This document shows, piece after piece, positions 25,567 to 37,196 of a stretch of 37,291 nt of DNA. Position numbers and translations under genes: made by a program. Each line of letters begins with the position of its first letter. Within the stretch, counting starts at the first letter, position 1. Under the pieces are notes generated by a model. It was given only the letters and a program-made list of their open reading frames with translations, was not told the origin of the DNA and ran no database searches. The DNA comes from CAZCZZ01 sp964503335 (GTDB lineage: Bacteria > Verrucomicrobiota > Kiritimatiellia > CAIVKH01): NCBI GenBank assembly GCA_964503335.1, contig CAZCZZ010000039.1, positions 1-37,291 of the forward strand. The letters run 5' to 3'.

Positions 25567-26589
25567 ATGATATGCCGGATGAGAAAAGGGCAGGTACAGC
25601 GGAAGCCGACCATTCGCGATATCGCACGCCAGGTCGGGGTTTCAACGACGACGGTGATCAATGTCCTCAAGGGACGCGCATCCGAGGTCTCGCCCGCGAC
25701 CGCGGAGAAGATCCAGAAGACGGTCCAGCGCCTCGGTTATGTGAAGAACCTCACCGCCTCCGCGCTATCCACCCGGCAGTCGCATGTCATCGCCGTCGTC
25801 ATCGCGGGTGCGTTCCACCCTGACGAAGAAGAGCGGAGCATGGATATCAACCCGTTCTATGGCGATTTCGTCTTCCGCCTTGAGCATGAGGCGCGGGCTA
25901 GGGGCTACTCCCTCAGTCTCTACGCGGGCGATGAAGGCGAGGCGATGAAGTTTCTCCTCGAACGGCAGCACGACGCCGTGGTGGTCCTCGGTGTGACAGG
26001 CGCCCACCTTCCGGAACAGATCGCATCCTATCGCATGCACCTGATCCTGATGGACTCCTTCGTCGATCGCGGCGAGTTCACTCGCGTCTGTGGCGATGAA
26101 GAGGCTGGCGGCGCGATCGGGGTCCGGCATCTTGCCGAACGCGGCTGCCGGAAACTGGCTTTCGTCGGCGACGCACACCCCGAATGGCCGACCCTCATTC
26201 CGACAATCCGCTACAACGCAGCGCTGGCGGCTGCCCGGAAGGCCGGCGTGTCCCTGGACCTCGTGCAGGTCGCCACATCATTCCGCGCCGGTGCCGCTGC
26301 GACGGATGCGGTGCTTTCGAAAGGTTACGACGGCGTGGTCGCCGCCGCGGATATCGTGGCCGTTGGACTCGTGCAAGGCCTGCGTCATCAGGGCGTCGAT
26401 GTGCCCGGCCGAGTGGCCGTGGTGGGTTACGACAACCTGCTCGTTGCCCGCACATGCATTCCCAACCTGACCACGGTGGACCAGAGACTCAATGACAAGG
26501 TCCGCGCCGTGCTCGACCTCGTGCAGAATCCCCACCACGGGAAACTCGTCCGCATCCAACCCGAGCTCGTCGTGCGCGAGAGTGCGTAG
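25567..26589 (+). CDS. LacI-family transcriptional regulator
   Basis: 340 residues from ATG 25567, or 336 from 25579 (MRKGQVQRKP); neither has a good ribosome site. The LacI helix-turn-helix TIRDIARQVGVSTTTVINVL is near residues 15-34, then a hinge (LTASALSTRQS) and a periplasmic-binding-protein-like effector domain (IAVVIAGAF...VAVVGYDN...LTTVDQ). LacI proteins usually repress sugar-use genes, but no sugar transporter or glycosidase is adjacent, so the regulon is unknown. The gene ends convergent to the DUF2207 gene. Confidence 0.93.
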   Translation: MICRMRKGQVQRKPTIRDIARQVGVSTTTVINVLKGRASEVSPATAEKIQKTVQRLGYVKNLTASALSTRQSHVIAVVIAGAFHPDEEERSMDINPFYGDFVFRLEHEARARGYSLSLYAGDEGEAMKFLLERQHDAVVVLGVTGAHLPEQIASYRMHLILMDSFVDRGEFTRVCGDEEAGGAIGVRHLAERGCRKLAFVGDAHPEWPTLIPTIRYNAALAAARKAGVSLDLVQVATSFRAGAAATDAVLSKGYDGVVAAADIVAVGLVQGLRHQGVDVPGRVAVVGYDNLLVARTCIPNLTTVDQRLNDKVRAVLDLVQNPHHGKLVRIQPELVVRESA

Positions 26590-26591
26590 TA

Positions 26592-26666
26592 TTGTCCCTG
26601 GTCATTGGTCCTTCGTCCTTTGCTTCGGACAAATGACAAATGACAAAGGACAAGGGACAAGGGACA
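26592..26666. repeat. GACAAA-type simple repeat with inverted arms
   Basis: A stretch of GACAAATGAC / AAAGGACAAGGGAC units preceded by an imperfect inverted copy (TGTCCCTGGTCATTGGTCC). It fills the 83-nt gap between the convergent LacI and DUF2207 genes. As a long imperfect stem it may end transcription from both sides. Confidence 0.6.
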
Positions 26667-26672
26667 TCAGTC

Positions 26673-28556
26673 TTACCACCCGCCCCCGCCGCCACCACCA
26701 CCTCCGCCGCCGGAACTGCCGCCCCCTCCGCCTCCACTGCTGCTGCCGGAGCTGGAGCCGGGGGCGTGGGAGGATGCTGAAATGGCGCCGGAGAGGGAGG
26801 AGCCGAGGGACGTAGCGAAAGTGGAAAAGCCGGTGACTGCGACGGCGCGGCCGCGATACCACACCGGGGAGTAGCCCGTCGATGTAGCTGCGGCGGCGTT
26901 GGCGAGGACATCTGTAAACTGCTCGGCCCATTCCTGCTCGACATCGAGCGCGAGGGCGTAGGGGAGGAACTTGTCGAAAAGCTCCGGCGTCTTCGCGGGC
27001 GGATTCTCGAAATTCAAGCGATCCCTTTCGGCGACGGTGAGATAGCGTTTGAAGCCCTCAATCTTGTCGAGCGCGTCGCGGCCAAGCCGCGTCGGCGCTT
27101 TCAAGAGATGGAAGAAGACGCCGTTCAAGATGATGCCGAGGAGAAAAAGTCCGGCCACCCAGTACGATGTCGACTGGATGAGCGCATAGAGCCCGAAGAG
27201 CTCGCCACCGATGAAGGGAATGGAGAAGAGCAGGAGGAACAATCCGCCGCCGTAGCTCCTTGCGCGAAGCTGCGAGACCGCGCTGGATACAAGGGCCGTG
27301 ACGCCGAGGCTCCAGATGGAAAGCCAGATGGTCATGAATACGGCGCCACCGATCTCCCGCGCGTCGATGAGCGACACCGCAAGCGGAATGAGCGTGAAGA
27401 GGATGCCGAACCCCCACAAGCCCGCGTTCTTTACGAAGTGCGACTTCTCCAGCTTCTGCATCACGTTTCCGCGCATCGCGGACTGGGCGCTGCTAATGCG
27501 CGCATGATTCTTCTGCTTGAAGGCCAGGGTCGGCTGGATCCCGAAGAGGGCGCTGTGCAGGGCCCTTTCATCCGGAAGCAGAGTCGTGGGCGTCCGCTCG
27601 GCCTTGGTCACCGTGTATTCTCCGCCCGCCTCCTGGAGGACGAGTGCGCCTTTGACGCCGAGCTGGATCAGGTTGGCCGCGAAGGCCTTCGGATCGAACT
27701 TCATGCGGGTCATCACGCGCACGGCTGCGGGCGAGAACCCCTCGGGCGGTTCGTAGCGCGGAATGATCGTGCCCCTTTCGGGATCGCGCCCGAAAAGCGA
27801 CCAGACAACGACGTAATAGATGAAGACCAGTCCGAGTCCGATCAACCCCATGGCGAGGCCCGGATTGTCCCGCATCATGACCATCGGATCGTCGGGTTGC
27901 ATTGCGGGAAAGACCGCACCCTTCGGCCACGTGACGACGATGGTGAGGCCTTCGGTTGCGGCAAGCGGTCGCGTTGTGGCGAAGAGGGCGATGTGCTCGA
28001 TCGGCGCCTCGGTGATGTAGTCCTGGCCCTTCGATCCCGCGTATCCCGTGTAGGCCTCGCGCGACTGGATGTGGACGCCCTCCGGCAGCCAGACTTCCGC
28101 GGTGACCTGCTGCATGGCAAATTCCCAGCCGTTGCCCGTCACATTCCAATACAGCTCATCGTGCGTATCGAAGAACCCGAGCTGCCGGTCGGTGGTGTAG
28201 GTCAGCGTGTAGGTGTAGTCGCCCTCGTTGAGGAGCACGTTTGCATCGCCGATGTAGATGCGCTGACCATTCGACCTCTTCTCGCTATGCCACGGTTCGG
28301 GTTTGCCGTCGCGCAGGACGCTGACGACTTCAAAGCCCGTCTTCTGGCGAAGGCCCCACTTGCCCCTGTAGAGCTGCGGGAAGTCGCGATAGATGCCGCG
28401 CTTGATGCTCTGGCCCTCCGCGCGCACGCGAATCGTTTCCGTCACCGTGAGCTGCGCGTTGGTGGCCACCTCAATGCGGCTGTGGAAGGAGTGGATGATC
28501 TCCTCGGCGCGAACCAGGGGAGCGATGAAGAGGAAGAGAAGAAGAATACGCATCAT
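26673..28556 (-). CDS. DUF2207 membrane protein
   Basis: 627 residues. A signal peptide (MMRILLLFLFIAPLVRA) leads into an extracytoplasmic beta-rich domain (residues 18-235, VTETIRVRAEG...YTYTLTYTTDRQLGF), a membrane helix (about 238-262), a cytoplasmic segment, further helices (about 385-480), and a Gly/Ser-run tail ending in Trp. This is the standard DUF2207 build; the poly-Gly tail is characteristic. ATG 28556 overlaps the LemA stop (ATGA). DUF2207 often pairs with lemA; an envelope role is suspected but unproven. Confidence 0.9.
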   Translation of the reverse strand: MMRILLLFLFIAPLVRAEEIIHSFHSRIEVATNAQLTVTETIRVRAEGQSIKRGIYRDFPQLYRGKWGLRQKTGFEVVSVLRDGKPEPWHSEKRSNGQRIYIGDANVLLNEGDYTYTLTYTTDRQLGFFDTHDELYWNVTGNGWEFAMQQVTAEVWLPEGVHIQSREAYTGYAGSKGQDYITEAPIEHIALFATTRPLAATEGLTIVVTWPKGAVFPAMQPDDPMVMMRDNPGLAMGLIGLGLVFIYYVVVWSLFGRDPERGTIIPRYEPPEGFSPAAVRVMTRMKFDPKAFAANLIQLGVKGALVLQEAGGEYTVTKAERTPTTLLPDERALHSALFGIQPTLAFKQKNHARISSAQSAMRGNVMQKLEKSHFVKNAGLWGFGILFTLIPLAVSLIDAREIGGAVFMTIWLSIWSLGVTALVSSAVSQLRARSYGGGLFLLLFSIPFIGGELFGLYALIQSTSYWVAGLFLLGIILNGVFFHLLKAPTRLGRDALDKIEGFKRYLTVAERDRLNFENPPAKTPELFDKFLPYALALDVEQEWAEQFTDVLANAAAATSTGYSPVWYRGRAVAVTGFSTFATSLGSSLSGAISASSHAPGSSSGSSSGGGGGGSSGGGGGGGGGGGW

Positions 28557-29098
28557 AGCGACACCGTCGGGGTTGCACGTTCGAGGGACGATTCGCATTC
28601 AAAGAAGGCCACGGTCTTGAAGCCGACGAGGCTGGCGATGATGTTGCTTGGAATCGACTCGACTAGGTTGTTCATGTCGCGCGCCGACCCGTTGTAGTAA
28701 CGCCTGGCATATTGGATCTGGTCCTCGATCTCCACCAGTTGATCTGCCAGCTTGCGGAAATTTGCGTCTGCTTTGAGCTCCGGATAATTCTCCGCCACGG
28801 CGAAAAGTTGTCGGAGCCCTTTCGACACCTCATTCTCCACGGGACTTGAAGCGCCGGCTTCGTGCACGGTCGCAGCCGCAGCCCTTGAAGCTGTCACGTT
28901 CTCGAGCAGCGATTTCTCGTGCGCGCGATAGCCTTCGACGCAGGCGACGATCGACGGGATCAAGTCATGCCTCCGCCGCAACTGCACATCAATCCCGCTC
29001 CACGCCTCCTTCAATCCGTTCCGCTGCCGGATCAGACGGTTGAAGGTCCAGATGGCCCACAGGAAGAGAACGCAAACCACGATCCCGAACGTAAGCAT
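28553..29098 (-). CDS. lemA: LemA family protein
   Basis: 181 residues. One N-terminal membrane helix (about 3-20, FGIVVCVLFLWAIWTFNRL) is followed by the long helical LemA domain with the motifs RQRNGLKEAWSGIDVQL, RRHDLIPSIV and the C-terminal EDQIQYARRYYNGSARDMN, all diagnostic. ATG 29098 replaces an upstream GTG frame (29134). Its stop overlaps the DUF2207 start, so the two are coupled. The molecular function of the family is not settled. Confidence 0.95.
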   Translation of the reverse strand: MLTFGIVVCVLFLWAIWTFNRLIRQRNGLKEAWSGIDVQLRRRHDLIPSIVACVEGYRAHEKSLLENVTASRAAAATVHEAGASSPVENEVSKGLRQLFAVAENYPELKADANFRKLADQLVEIEDQIQYARRYYNGSARDMNNLVESIPSNIIASLVGFKTVAFFECESSLERATPTVSL

Positions 29099-29152
29099 GG
29101 CGGAGTGTAACCACGAATTAACACGAATGGACACGAAAGTTTATGACGGACC

Positions 29153-30406
29153 TTAGGGGCCGGAGACGAGGACGCGGTACCACTGTGAGGTTGCGGGGGT
29201 GGTGTTGGTCCAGGATTCGAGGTTGGTGGTGGCGGGGCGGGTGAGGAGGTGGGTCCACGTGGTGCCGTCGCCGGCTTCCAGACGGTACGTGCGGCCGGGG
29301 ACGGCGGTCCATTCGATGATGGTGTCGCGAAGGGTGACGATGGCGAAGACGTCGGTGTGGTGGGTGGGGCTGGTGCCGGCGATGTATTCGCTGGCGTCGG
29401 TTTGATGATCGCTGTCGTGGTCGCCGGTGCCGTCGGATTCCACGATGCCGCAGAAGTTCGTGACTTCCCAGCCGTCGATGAGTCCATCGTCATCGAGGTC
29501 GTTCGTCACGACATACGGAAGATAGCTGGCCTGCGTCGCATATTCGGCGGCCCAGATGTTGGTGACTTCGGCGATGCCGACCCATCGGAGGTTGGCTTTG
29601 TTGGTGTACGCCTGAAGGCGGTTGCTGAAGTCGGCGGTGTAGGCGGGCGTAATGTTGTTCAAGCCAGCCATAAGGTTGCACGTGTAGATGCGGCCCGTGC
29701 ACAGCAACCCCGCATCGCGCAGCGCGATGAGCTCGTCGAGGTTGGTCCATAGGATGGACTTTCCGCCGTAGCCGCCGACGAGCGGGAGGTTGCCTGTGTG
29801 GTGCGTCCAGTAGTTTGTCGCGTCGCGCGGACAGTACACGCCGGAGAACCAAAGATTCGTCTCATTGATGTGCAGGCCGCTCCCGCCACCCCAGAGCACC
29901 TTCGGTGTCCACACGGACGTGTTGTACACGGCGCCGGTGAATGGTTGCTGGAAGAGCGGCCACTCGTTGTCCTCCACGGGCATGGCGATATAGCCGCCGG
30001 CCACTCCGGACGGCGTGACGCCGCACGCGGTGATCAGCGCGGCGACGTCGGCGTAGTTGTAGATGGATTCGGCGACGTGGTTGTGGGGATCGATCTCGAA
30101 TCCGAGCGTGTGCTTCATCCACGCGACGATGTTTGTCCCGCCGGTTTCGGGGTGCCCGAGCCGGTCGTAGTTGGTCACGGCGGTCAGGAAGGTCCAGTCG
30201 CTCTGGAAGTTGAACATCACGCCGTGGCCGCTGAGCATGGAGGCGAAGCGATACAGGTTCGTGCGGTTGTTTTCGAAAAGGACGGGATTCAGGTCGTAGC
30301 GCGCGGACTGTTCGCTGTGCATGACGATGGTCACGTGGATGGGGACGGAGGTCTGTCCGGCCGCGAGAACCGGCGCGAGGGCGAGCAGCAGGGTGATCCA
30401 TCTCAT
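29153..30406 (-). CDS. Secreted protein, polysaccharide-deacetylase-like domain plus Ca-binding and C-terminal beta domain
   Basis: 417 residues. Signal peptide 1-16 (ITLLLALAPVLAAG). The first part (about 20-150) shows H/D/E patterns like NodB-type folds (HVTIVMHSEQ, FEIDPHNHVAES), but the catalytic set is not fully recognised. DLDDDGLIDGWE (about 328-340) and DHDSDHQTDASEY form a thrombospondin-3/dockerin-like calcium site. The last 70 residues contain IEWTAVPGRTYRLEAG, the W-x-x-x-x-GRxYxxE signature of a C-terminal beta domain common in PVC secreted proteins. It starts 75 nt divergently from the upstream end of the OmpR-type gene. The substrate is unknown. Confidence 0.6.
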   Translation of the reverse strand: MRWITLLLALAPVLAAGQTSVPIHVTIVMHSEQSARYDLNPVLFENNRTNLYRFASMLSGHGVMFNFQSDWTFLTAVTNYDRLGHPETGGTNIVAWMKHTLGFEIDPHNHVAESIYNYADVAALITACGVTPSGVAGGYIAMPVEDNEWPLFQQPFTGAVYNTSVWTPKVLWGGGSGLHINETNLWFSGVYCPRDATNYWTHHTGNLPLVGGYGGKSILWTNLDELIALRDAGLLCTGRIYTCNLMAGLNNITPAYTADFSNRLQAYTNKANLRWVGIAEVTNIWAAEYATQASYLPYVVTNDLDDDGLIDGWEVTNFCGIVESDGTGDHDSDHQTDASEYIAGTSPTHHTDVFAIVTLRDTIIEWTAVPGRTYRLEAGDGTTWTHLLTRPATTNLESWTNTTPATSQWYRVLVSGP

Positions 30407-30493
30407 GGCAGGATAACGTCTTCAACCCATGCTTATTGCAGGATGTTCCTGAGCCCATGTCTTGTAGTAGGATTGCACCACATGGAGCACTCG

Positions 30494-31189
30494 ATGGGCA
30501 CTGACGCGAAGAACATCCTGATCGTGGAAGACGACCCCCGCGTGGCGGGCAGCCTGAAGAAGGGGTTGGCCGAAGAAGGATTCAATCCCACCCTCGTGCG
30601 GACAGCGCAGGATGCAGTTCGCGCGCTTGATGCCGGGTCCTTTGATATCGTCCTGCTCGACATCGGGCTGCCCGACGGCAACGGCCTGGATATCCTCCGC
30701 AAGGTCCGCGCCGCAGGGAGCGCGATGCCCGTGCTGGTCCTGACGGCGCGCGATGCCGTGAAAAACCGCGTCGAGGGGCTGGACCTCGGCGCCGACGACT
30801 ACCTCGTCAAACCCTTTGCGTTTCCCGAATTGCTGGCCCGCATTCGCGCGCTCACCCGCCGCGTCCAGGCCGCCTCATCGCGCACGCTGGGGCTCGGCGA
30901 TCTTTCGATCGACCTGATCGCGCGACGTGTCGAGCGTGGCGGGAAGGCCATCGAATTGACAGCGCGCGAGTTCGACCTGCTTGTCTATCTTGTGCAGGCC
31001 GCGGGCCAGATCGTATCGCGGGAAATGCTCGCGCGCGATGTCTGGAAGGTGCAGGCGCGGGCGACGCCGATGGACAACGTGATCGATGTCCATATCTCAC
31101 ACCTGCGCGACAAGATCGACCGCGGGTATCCGAACCGTCTGTTGCATACGGTCCGCGGCGTCGGGTTTGTGCTGAAGGAGCAGGCGTGA
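30494..31189 (+). CDS. OmpR/PhoB-type response regulator
   Basis: 231 residues from ATG 30494, preceded by GGAG at seven bases; an in-frame ATG at 30482 is less well supported. The receiver has D56 (IVLLDIGLPDG) and the acidic pair (EDD, 12-14). The winged helix has ELTAREFDLLVYL and DVHISHLRDKID...HTVRGVGFVL. It overlaps the kinase gene by four bases (GTGA), a typical two-component operon. Confidence 0.95.
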   Translation: MGTDAKNILIVEDDPRVAGSLKKGLAEEGFNPTLVRTAQDAVRALDAGSFDIVLLDIGLPDGNGLDILRKVRAAGSAMPVLVLTARDAVKNRVEGLDLGADDYLVKPFAFPELLARIRALTRRVQAASSRTLGLGDLSIDLIARRVERGGKAIELTAREFDLLVYLVQAAGQIVSREMLARDVWKVQARATPMDNVIDVHISHLRDKIDRGYPNRLLHTVRGVGFVLKEQA

Positions 31190-32238
31190 CCGCTTCCATC
31201 CGATCCCGCTTTGTCTTCTGGCTTCTTTCCCTGTGCGTCCTCTGCTTCATGGTTCAGTTGTTCTTCTTCGGGCTCTTCGAGCTGCACGAGATCCGGAACG
31301 ATCCGTCGATCGAGCTGGAGGAGGAACAGGAGGAAGCGCTGGTCCTGATCGGCGCGCAGCTCATCTCGCTCCCGTTCCTCGCGCTGATGGTGTGGGTGAT
31401 CTCCGGTCGCATGCTGCGTCCGCTCAAATCGATCGCACAGACCGCGGAACAGATCCGCACGGGGAAATTCGATGAGCGCATACCGGTGGAAACCCCGGAT
31501 GACGAGATCGGCATCGTGGCGCGCAGCATCAACGACGCGTTTGATCGCTACCATGACGCAGTGGACCGGCTCGACCGCTTCAGCGCCGACGCGTCGCACC
31601 AGATGCGCACGCCGCTCACTGCGATCCGTGCGATGGGCGAAGTCGCGCTGCGGCGAGATCGCGGCATTGCCGAGTACAAGGAATCCATCGCCGAGATGCT
31701 CGACGAGGTGCATCGCCTCACGCGGATCGTAGACCAGCTGCTGATGCTGGCCCGACTCGAGACGGCTGAAGTGCGCAAGACCTTTGAGGTAATCGATCTG
31801 AGCGCCATCGCAGGCACGGTGGCCGACCGTTTTTCGCCCGCCGCGATTGACAAGGGTGCGGTGCTCCGCGTCGAGGCTGACACGCCTGTGCGCATTATGG
31901 GTGACGCGGGCTTGCTCGAGCAGGCCCTTTCGAACCTCGTCGATAACGCGATCCGCTACAGCCCGGTCTCCGGTGCCATCGTTATTCGTATCCGCAGCAA
32001 CAAGGGCCTCGCGATCATCGAAGTGGTCGACGCCGGCCCCGGCGTGCCCTCCGCGTTCAAGCCGAAACTTTTCGAACGCTTCAGCCGCGCCCAGGGCCCG
32101 CAGGGGGAAGGGGCCGGACTCGGCCTCGCCATCGTCGCCGACATCGCACGCGTGCACCGCGGCTCCGTCGAAGTCGCCGACAACACCCCCGCAGGCGCCC
32201 TTTTCCGCCTCGTGATTCCAGCCGCAGAAACCCGGTAG
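31186..32238 (+). CDS. EnvZ-type sensor histidine kinase
   Basis: 350 residues. TM1 (10-30), a very short external loop (about 31-52, ELEEEQEE), TM2 (53-74), HAMP (about 75-127), HisKA with phospho-His H138 (SADASHQMRTPLTAIR), HATPase_c with NLVDNAIRYSP, DAGPGVP and GEGAGLGLAIV. The short loop argues for intramembrane or cytoplasmic sensing. GTG 31186 overlaps the regulator's stop. The stop at 32238 is followed by a repeat pair. Confidence 0.93.
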   Translation: MTASIRSRFVFWLLSLCVLCFMVQLFFFGLFELHEIRNDPSIELEEEQEEALVLIGAQLISLPFLALMVWVISGRMLRPLKSIAQTAEQIRTGKFDERIPVETPDDEIGIVARSINDAFDRYHDAVDRLDRFSADASHQMRTPLTAIRAMGEVALRRDRGIAEYKESIAEMLDEVHRLTRIVDQLLMLARLETAEVRKTFEVIDLSAIAGTVADRFSPAAIDKGAVLRVEADTPVRIMGDAGLLEQALSNLVDNAIRYSPVSGAIVIRIRSNKGLAIIEVVDAGPGVPSAFKPKLFERFSRAQGPQGEGAGLGLAIVADIARVHRGSVEVADNTPAGALFRLVIPAAETR

Positions 32239-32247
32239 AGCCTCCGT

Positions 32248-32294
32248 TTCCAACCCTTGGAACTCCCGGGCACCCCGGCTTCCAATCCTTGGAA
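32248..32294. repeat. TTCCAA-NNN-TTGGAA repeat pair
   Basis: TTCCAACCCTTGGAA (32248-32262) and TTCCAATCCTTGGAA (32280-32294), each near-palindromic and complementary to the other apart from one G-T pair, nine bases after the kinase stop. Same structure as 12623-12669. Confidence 0.8.
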
Positions 32295-32367
32295 GTTCTA
32301 CCGCCCCATAAATTTCAGGGCTTTTCATGTCGAAACGATTTTCTTCGTGTTTGGATTCCGTTTGCCG

Positions 32368-32396
32368 TTGACCGTCCACCCCCACACTACTAGATA
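32368..32396 (+). promoter_or_regulatory. nrdAB promoter
   Basis: TTGACC (-35, 32368-32373), exactly 17 bases of spacer, then TAGATA as a weak -10 (32391-32396). It lies about 100 nt upstream of nrdA, and the first NrdR-like box covers the -10. Confidence 0.5.
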
Positions 32397-32434
32397 TGGT
32401 GCCCTCACAGGTCTAGAGGCACCATCTGTGGGAT
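32387..32434 (+). promoter_or_regulatory. Tandem NrdR-like boxes
   Basis: CTACTAGATATGGTGC (32387-32402) matches the NrdR consensus ACACWATATATWGTGT at 11 of 16 positions. GCACCATCTGTGGGAT (32419-32434) matches at 9. The starts are 32 bp apart, three helical turns, which is the usual NrdR arrangement. No nrdR gene is in the window. Confidence 0.6.
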
Positions 32435-32497
32435 TTTTAGGGGATTTGGGGAGGAGGTGCCCGCAGGCTTCATTTCGCGCTCTAGAGGACTCTTTTC

Positions 32498-35344
<2,847 letters not shown>

Positions 35345-35347
35345 TTC

Positions 35348-35373
35348 GAGATTTGAAATTTGAGATTTGAGAT
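35348..35373. repeat. AT-rich GAGATTTGA-type repeat between nrdA and nrdB
   Basis: GAGATTTG, AAATTTGA, GATTTGAGAT units just before the nrdB ribosome site. Base composition differs sharply from the coding flanks. It may be a remnant of a dispersed repeat. Confidence 0.5.
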
Positions 35374-35394
35374 ACGAAAGGGAGGAACGACCCT

Positions 35395-36456
35395 ATGAGC
35401 TGCTGCAACACAACGGGTGAGAAGCCGGAGCCGCGCGATCTTTCAAGGGCTATCAATCCGGACGACAAACGTTTGATCAACTGCAAGACGGTGGATGTGA
35501 ACCAGCTCATGCCGATCAAGTATCACTGGGCGTGGGAGCACTACATCAACGGCTGCGCGAACCACTGGATGCCGAACGAAGTGCCGATGCAGCGCGACAT
35601 CGAGTTGTGGAAGTCGGACAAGCTGACGGCGGACGAGCGCAAGGTCATCATGCGCAACCTCGGCTTCTTTAGCACGGCCGAGAGCCTCGTGGGCAACAAC
35701 ATCGTCCTCGCGATCTTCAAGCACATCACAAATCCCGAATGCCGCCAGTACCTGCTGCGCCAGGCCTTCGAGGAAGCGATCCACACGCACACGTTTCATT
35801 ACATCTGCGAATCGCTGAACCTCGATGACCGCGAGATCTTCAATATGTATCACGAGGTCAACTCGATCCATGACAAGGACGCGTTCGAGATGACGCTGAC
35901 CGAGGACATCATCCAGGACGGGTTCAAGACGGACACGCCGGAGAACGTCCAGCGCTTTGTGAAGAACCTCGTTGGCTTCTACGTCATCATGGAGGGCATC
36001 TTCTTCTATTCCGGCTTTGTCATGATGCTTTCCTTCCTGCGCCAGAACCGCATGAGCGGTGTCGGCGAGCAGTTCCAGTACATCATGCGCGACGAGACGA
36101 TCCACCTGAACTTCGGCATCGATCTTATCAACGGCATCAAGGAAGAGAACCCGGAGATCTGGACGCCCGAATTCCAGGCGTCGATCGTCGCGATGATCGA
36201 GAAGGCCGTGGAACTCGAGATCGCCTACGCGCAGGACTGCCTGCAGAACGGCATCCTTGGCCTCAACGCCGGCCTCTTCCGCGAATACGTCCAGTACATC
36301 GCCGACCGCCGTTTCGAGCGCATAGGTCTCGCCGCAAAGTACGGCTCCCGCAACCCCTTCCCCTGGATGAGCGAAACCATCGACCTCCAGAAGGAAAAGA
36401 ACTTCTTCGAAACCCGTGTGACGGAATACCAGCACGGCAGCGCGCTGAGCTGGTAG
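35395..36456 (+). CDS. nrdB: Class Ic ribonucleotide reductase small subunit (predicted Mn/Fe, no Tyr radical)
   Basis: 353 residues. Metal ligands E96, E127, H130, E200, E234 and H237 are in place. The Tyr that carries the radical in class Ia is Phe: F134 in IHTHTFHYI. E96 replaces the usual Asp. These are E89, E120, H123, E193, E227, H230 and F127 of Chlamydia trachomatis R2, each shifted by exactly 7. W58, Y229 and Y345 match its W51, Y222 and Y338 relay at the same shift. The expected cofactor is therefore Mn(IV)/Fe(III). A strong GGGAGG ribosome site precedes ATG 35395. It is co-transcribed with nrdA. Confidence 0.95.
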   Translation: MSCCNTTGEKPEPRDLSRAINPDDKRLINCKTVDVNQLMPIKYHWAWEHYINGCANHWMPNEVPMQRDIELWKSDKLTADERKVIMRNLGFFSTAESLVGNNIVLAIFKHITNPECRQYLLRQAFEEAIHTHTFHYICESLNLDDREIFNMYHEVNSIHDKDAFEMTLTEDIIQDGFKTDTPENVQRFVKNLVGFYVIMEGIFFYSGFVMMLSFLRQNRMSGVGEQFQYIMRDETIHLNFGIDLINGIKEENPEIWTPEFQASIVAMIEKAVELEIAYAQDCLQNGILGLNAGLFREYVQYIADRRFERIGLAAKYGSRNPFPWMSETIDLQKEKNFFETRVTEYQHGSALSW

Positions 36457-36566
36457 GGACCGAGACCCAAGTTTCAGGGAATTCCCGATACCGCGGCCCC
36501 TTGTCGGTATTCATTGCCCCTGCTAATCTCCAATAGTTAGTTAAACCTAAACCCATGGAGAACTGC

Positions 36567-37175
36567 ATGAAGAAGGTAATTCTGGCTGCGTTGTTTGCGG
36601 GGTTTGTTGTAGGGGCGAACGCGGAGGATGCAGCATCGTCCGGCGCTTCAGCGGGTGCATTCATCGGCGTGACCGCTGGTGGCGATATCGAAGAATCTGA
36701 AGCTGCCTATGGTGGCCAAGTGCAGATTCCCCTCGGGAAGGACTTCTTCGTCGAATTGTCCGTCGTGGCGATGAGCGATTCCTACGAAAGTTCCACCGTC
36801 AAACTTGATAGCGACCTTACATCCATCGGATTGTCAATTGGGGCAAAGGCGGTAGTCGGGAAGAACTGCGGGATCTACGGCCTCTTTGGCCCGAATTACA
36901 ACATGGAAGATTCGGACGTCGAGTATAACCAAGACGTGTATCCGGGATTTGAGGCGAACATTGACTCGGACGACGAGATCGGTTTCCACGCCGCCATCGG
37001 TTCGACGTACAACATTCGGCCCAACGTGCAGTTCTTCGTCGAGTACCGCTATACGTTCCTCGATATCGAGGGTGAACTTGATATCACCAGCGGTGACGGG
37101 AGATCGGCGGGCGATGAAATCGAAGGCAGCTTCGATTTCGGTGTGGCCAAGGCCGGCTTGAACGTCATCTTCTAA
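36567..37175 (+). CDS. Small outer-membrane beta-barrel protein
   Basis: 202 residues. Signal peptide MKKVILAALFAGFVVGANA (1-19). Repeated amphipathic strands (FIGVTAGGDIE, VQIPLGKDFFVELSVVAM, IGLSIGAKAVVG, FFVEYRYTFLDIEG) end in a Phe-terminal strand (AGLNVIF), as in OmpA/OmpW-like OMP_b-brl barrels. Acidic loops (DSDVEYNQD, IDSDDE) may be surface exposed. ATG 36567 has GGAG seven bases upstream, favoured over ATG 36555. Its own terminator follows. Function unknown. Confidence 0.85.
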   Translation: MKKVILAALFAGFVVGANAEDAASSGASAGAFIGVTAGGDIEESEAAYGGQVQIPLGKDFFVELSVVAMSDSYESSTVKLDSDLTSIGLSIGAKAVVGKNCGIYGLFGPNYNMEDSDVEYNQDVYPGFEANIDSDDEIGFHAAIGSTYNIRPNVQFFVEYRYTFLDIEGELDITSGDGRSAGDEIEGSFDFGVAKAGLNVIF

Positions 37176-37196
37176 TCTGATCGCATTTCAGCACTC

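Noticed and set aside
26675..26740. Repeat-like GCC/CCG tract that might look like a short tandem array
   Set aside because: It encodes the poly-Gly tail of the DUF2207 protein; no spacers, so not CRISPR.
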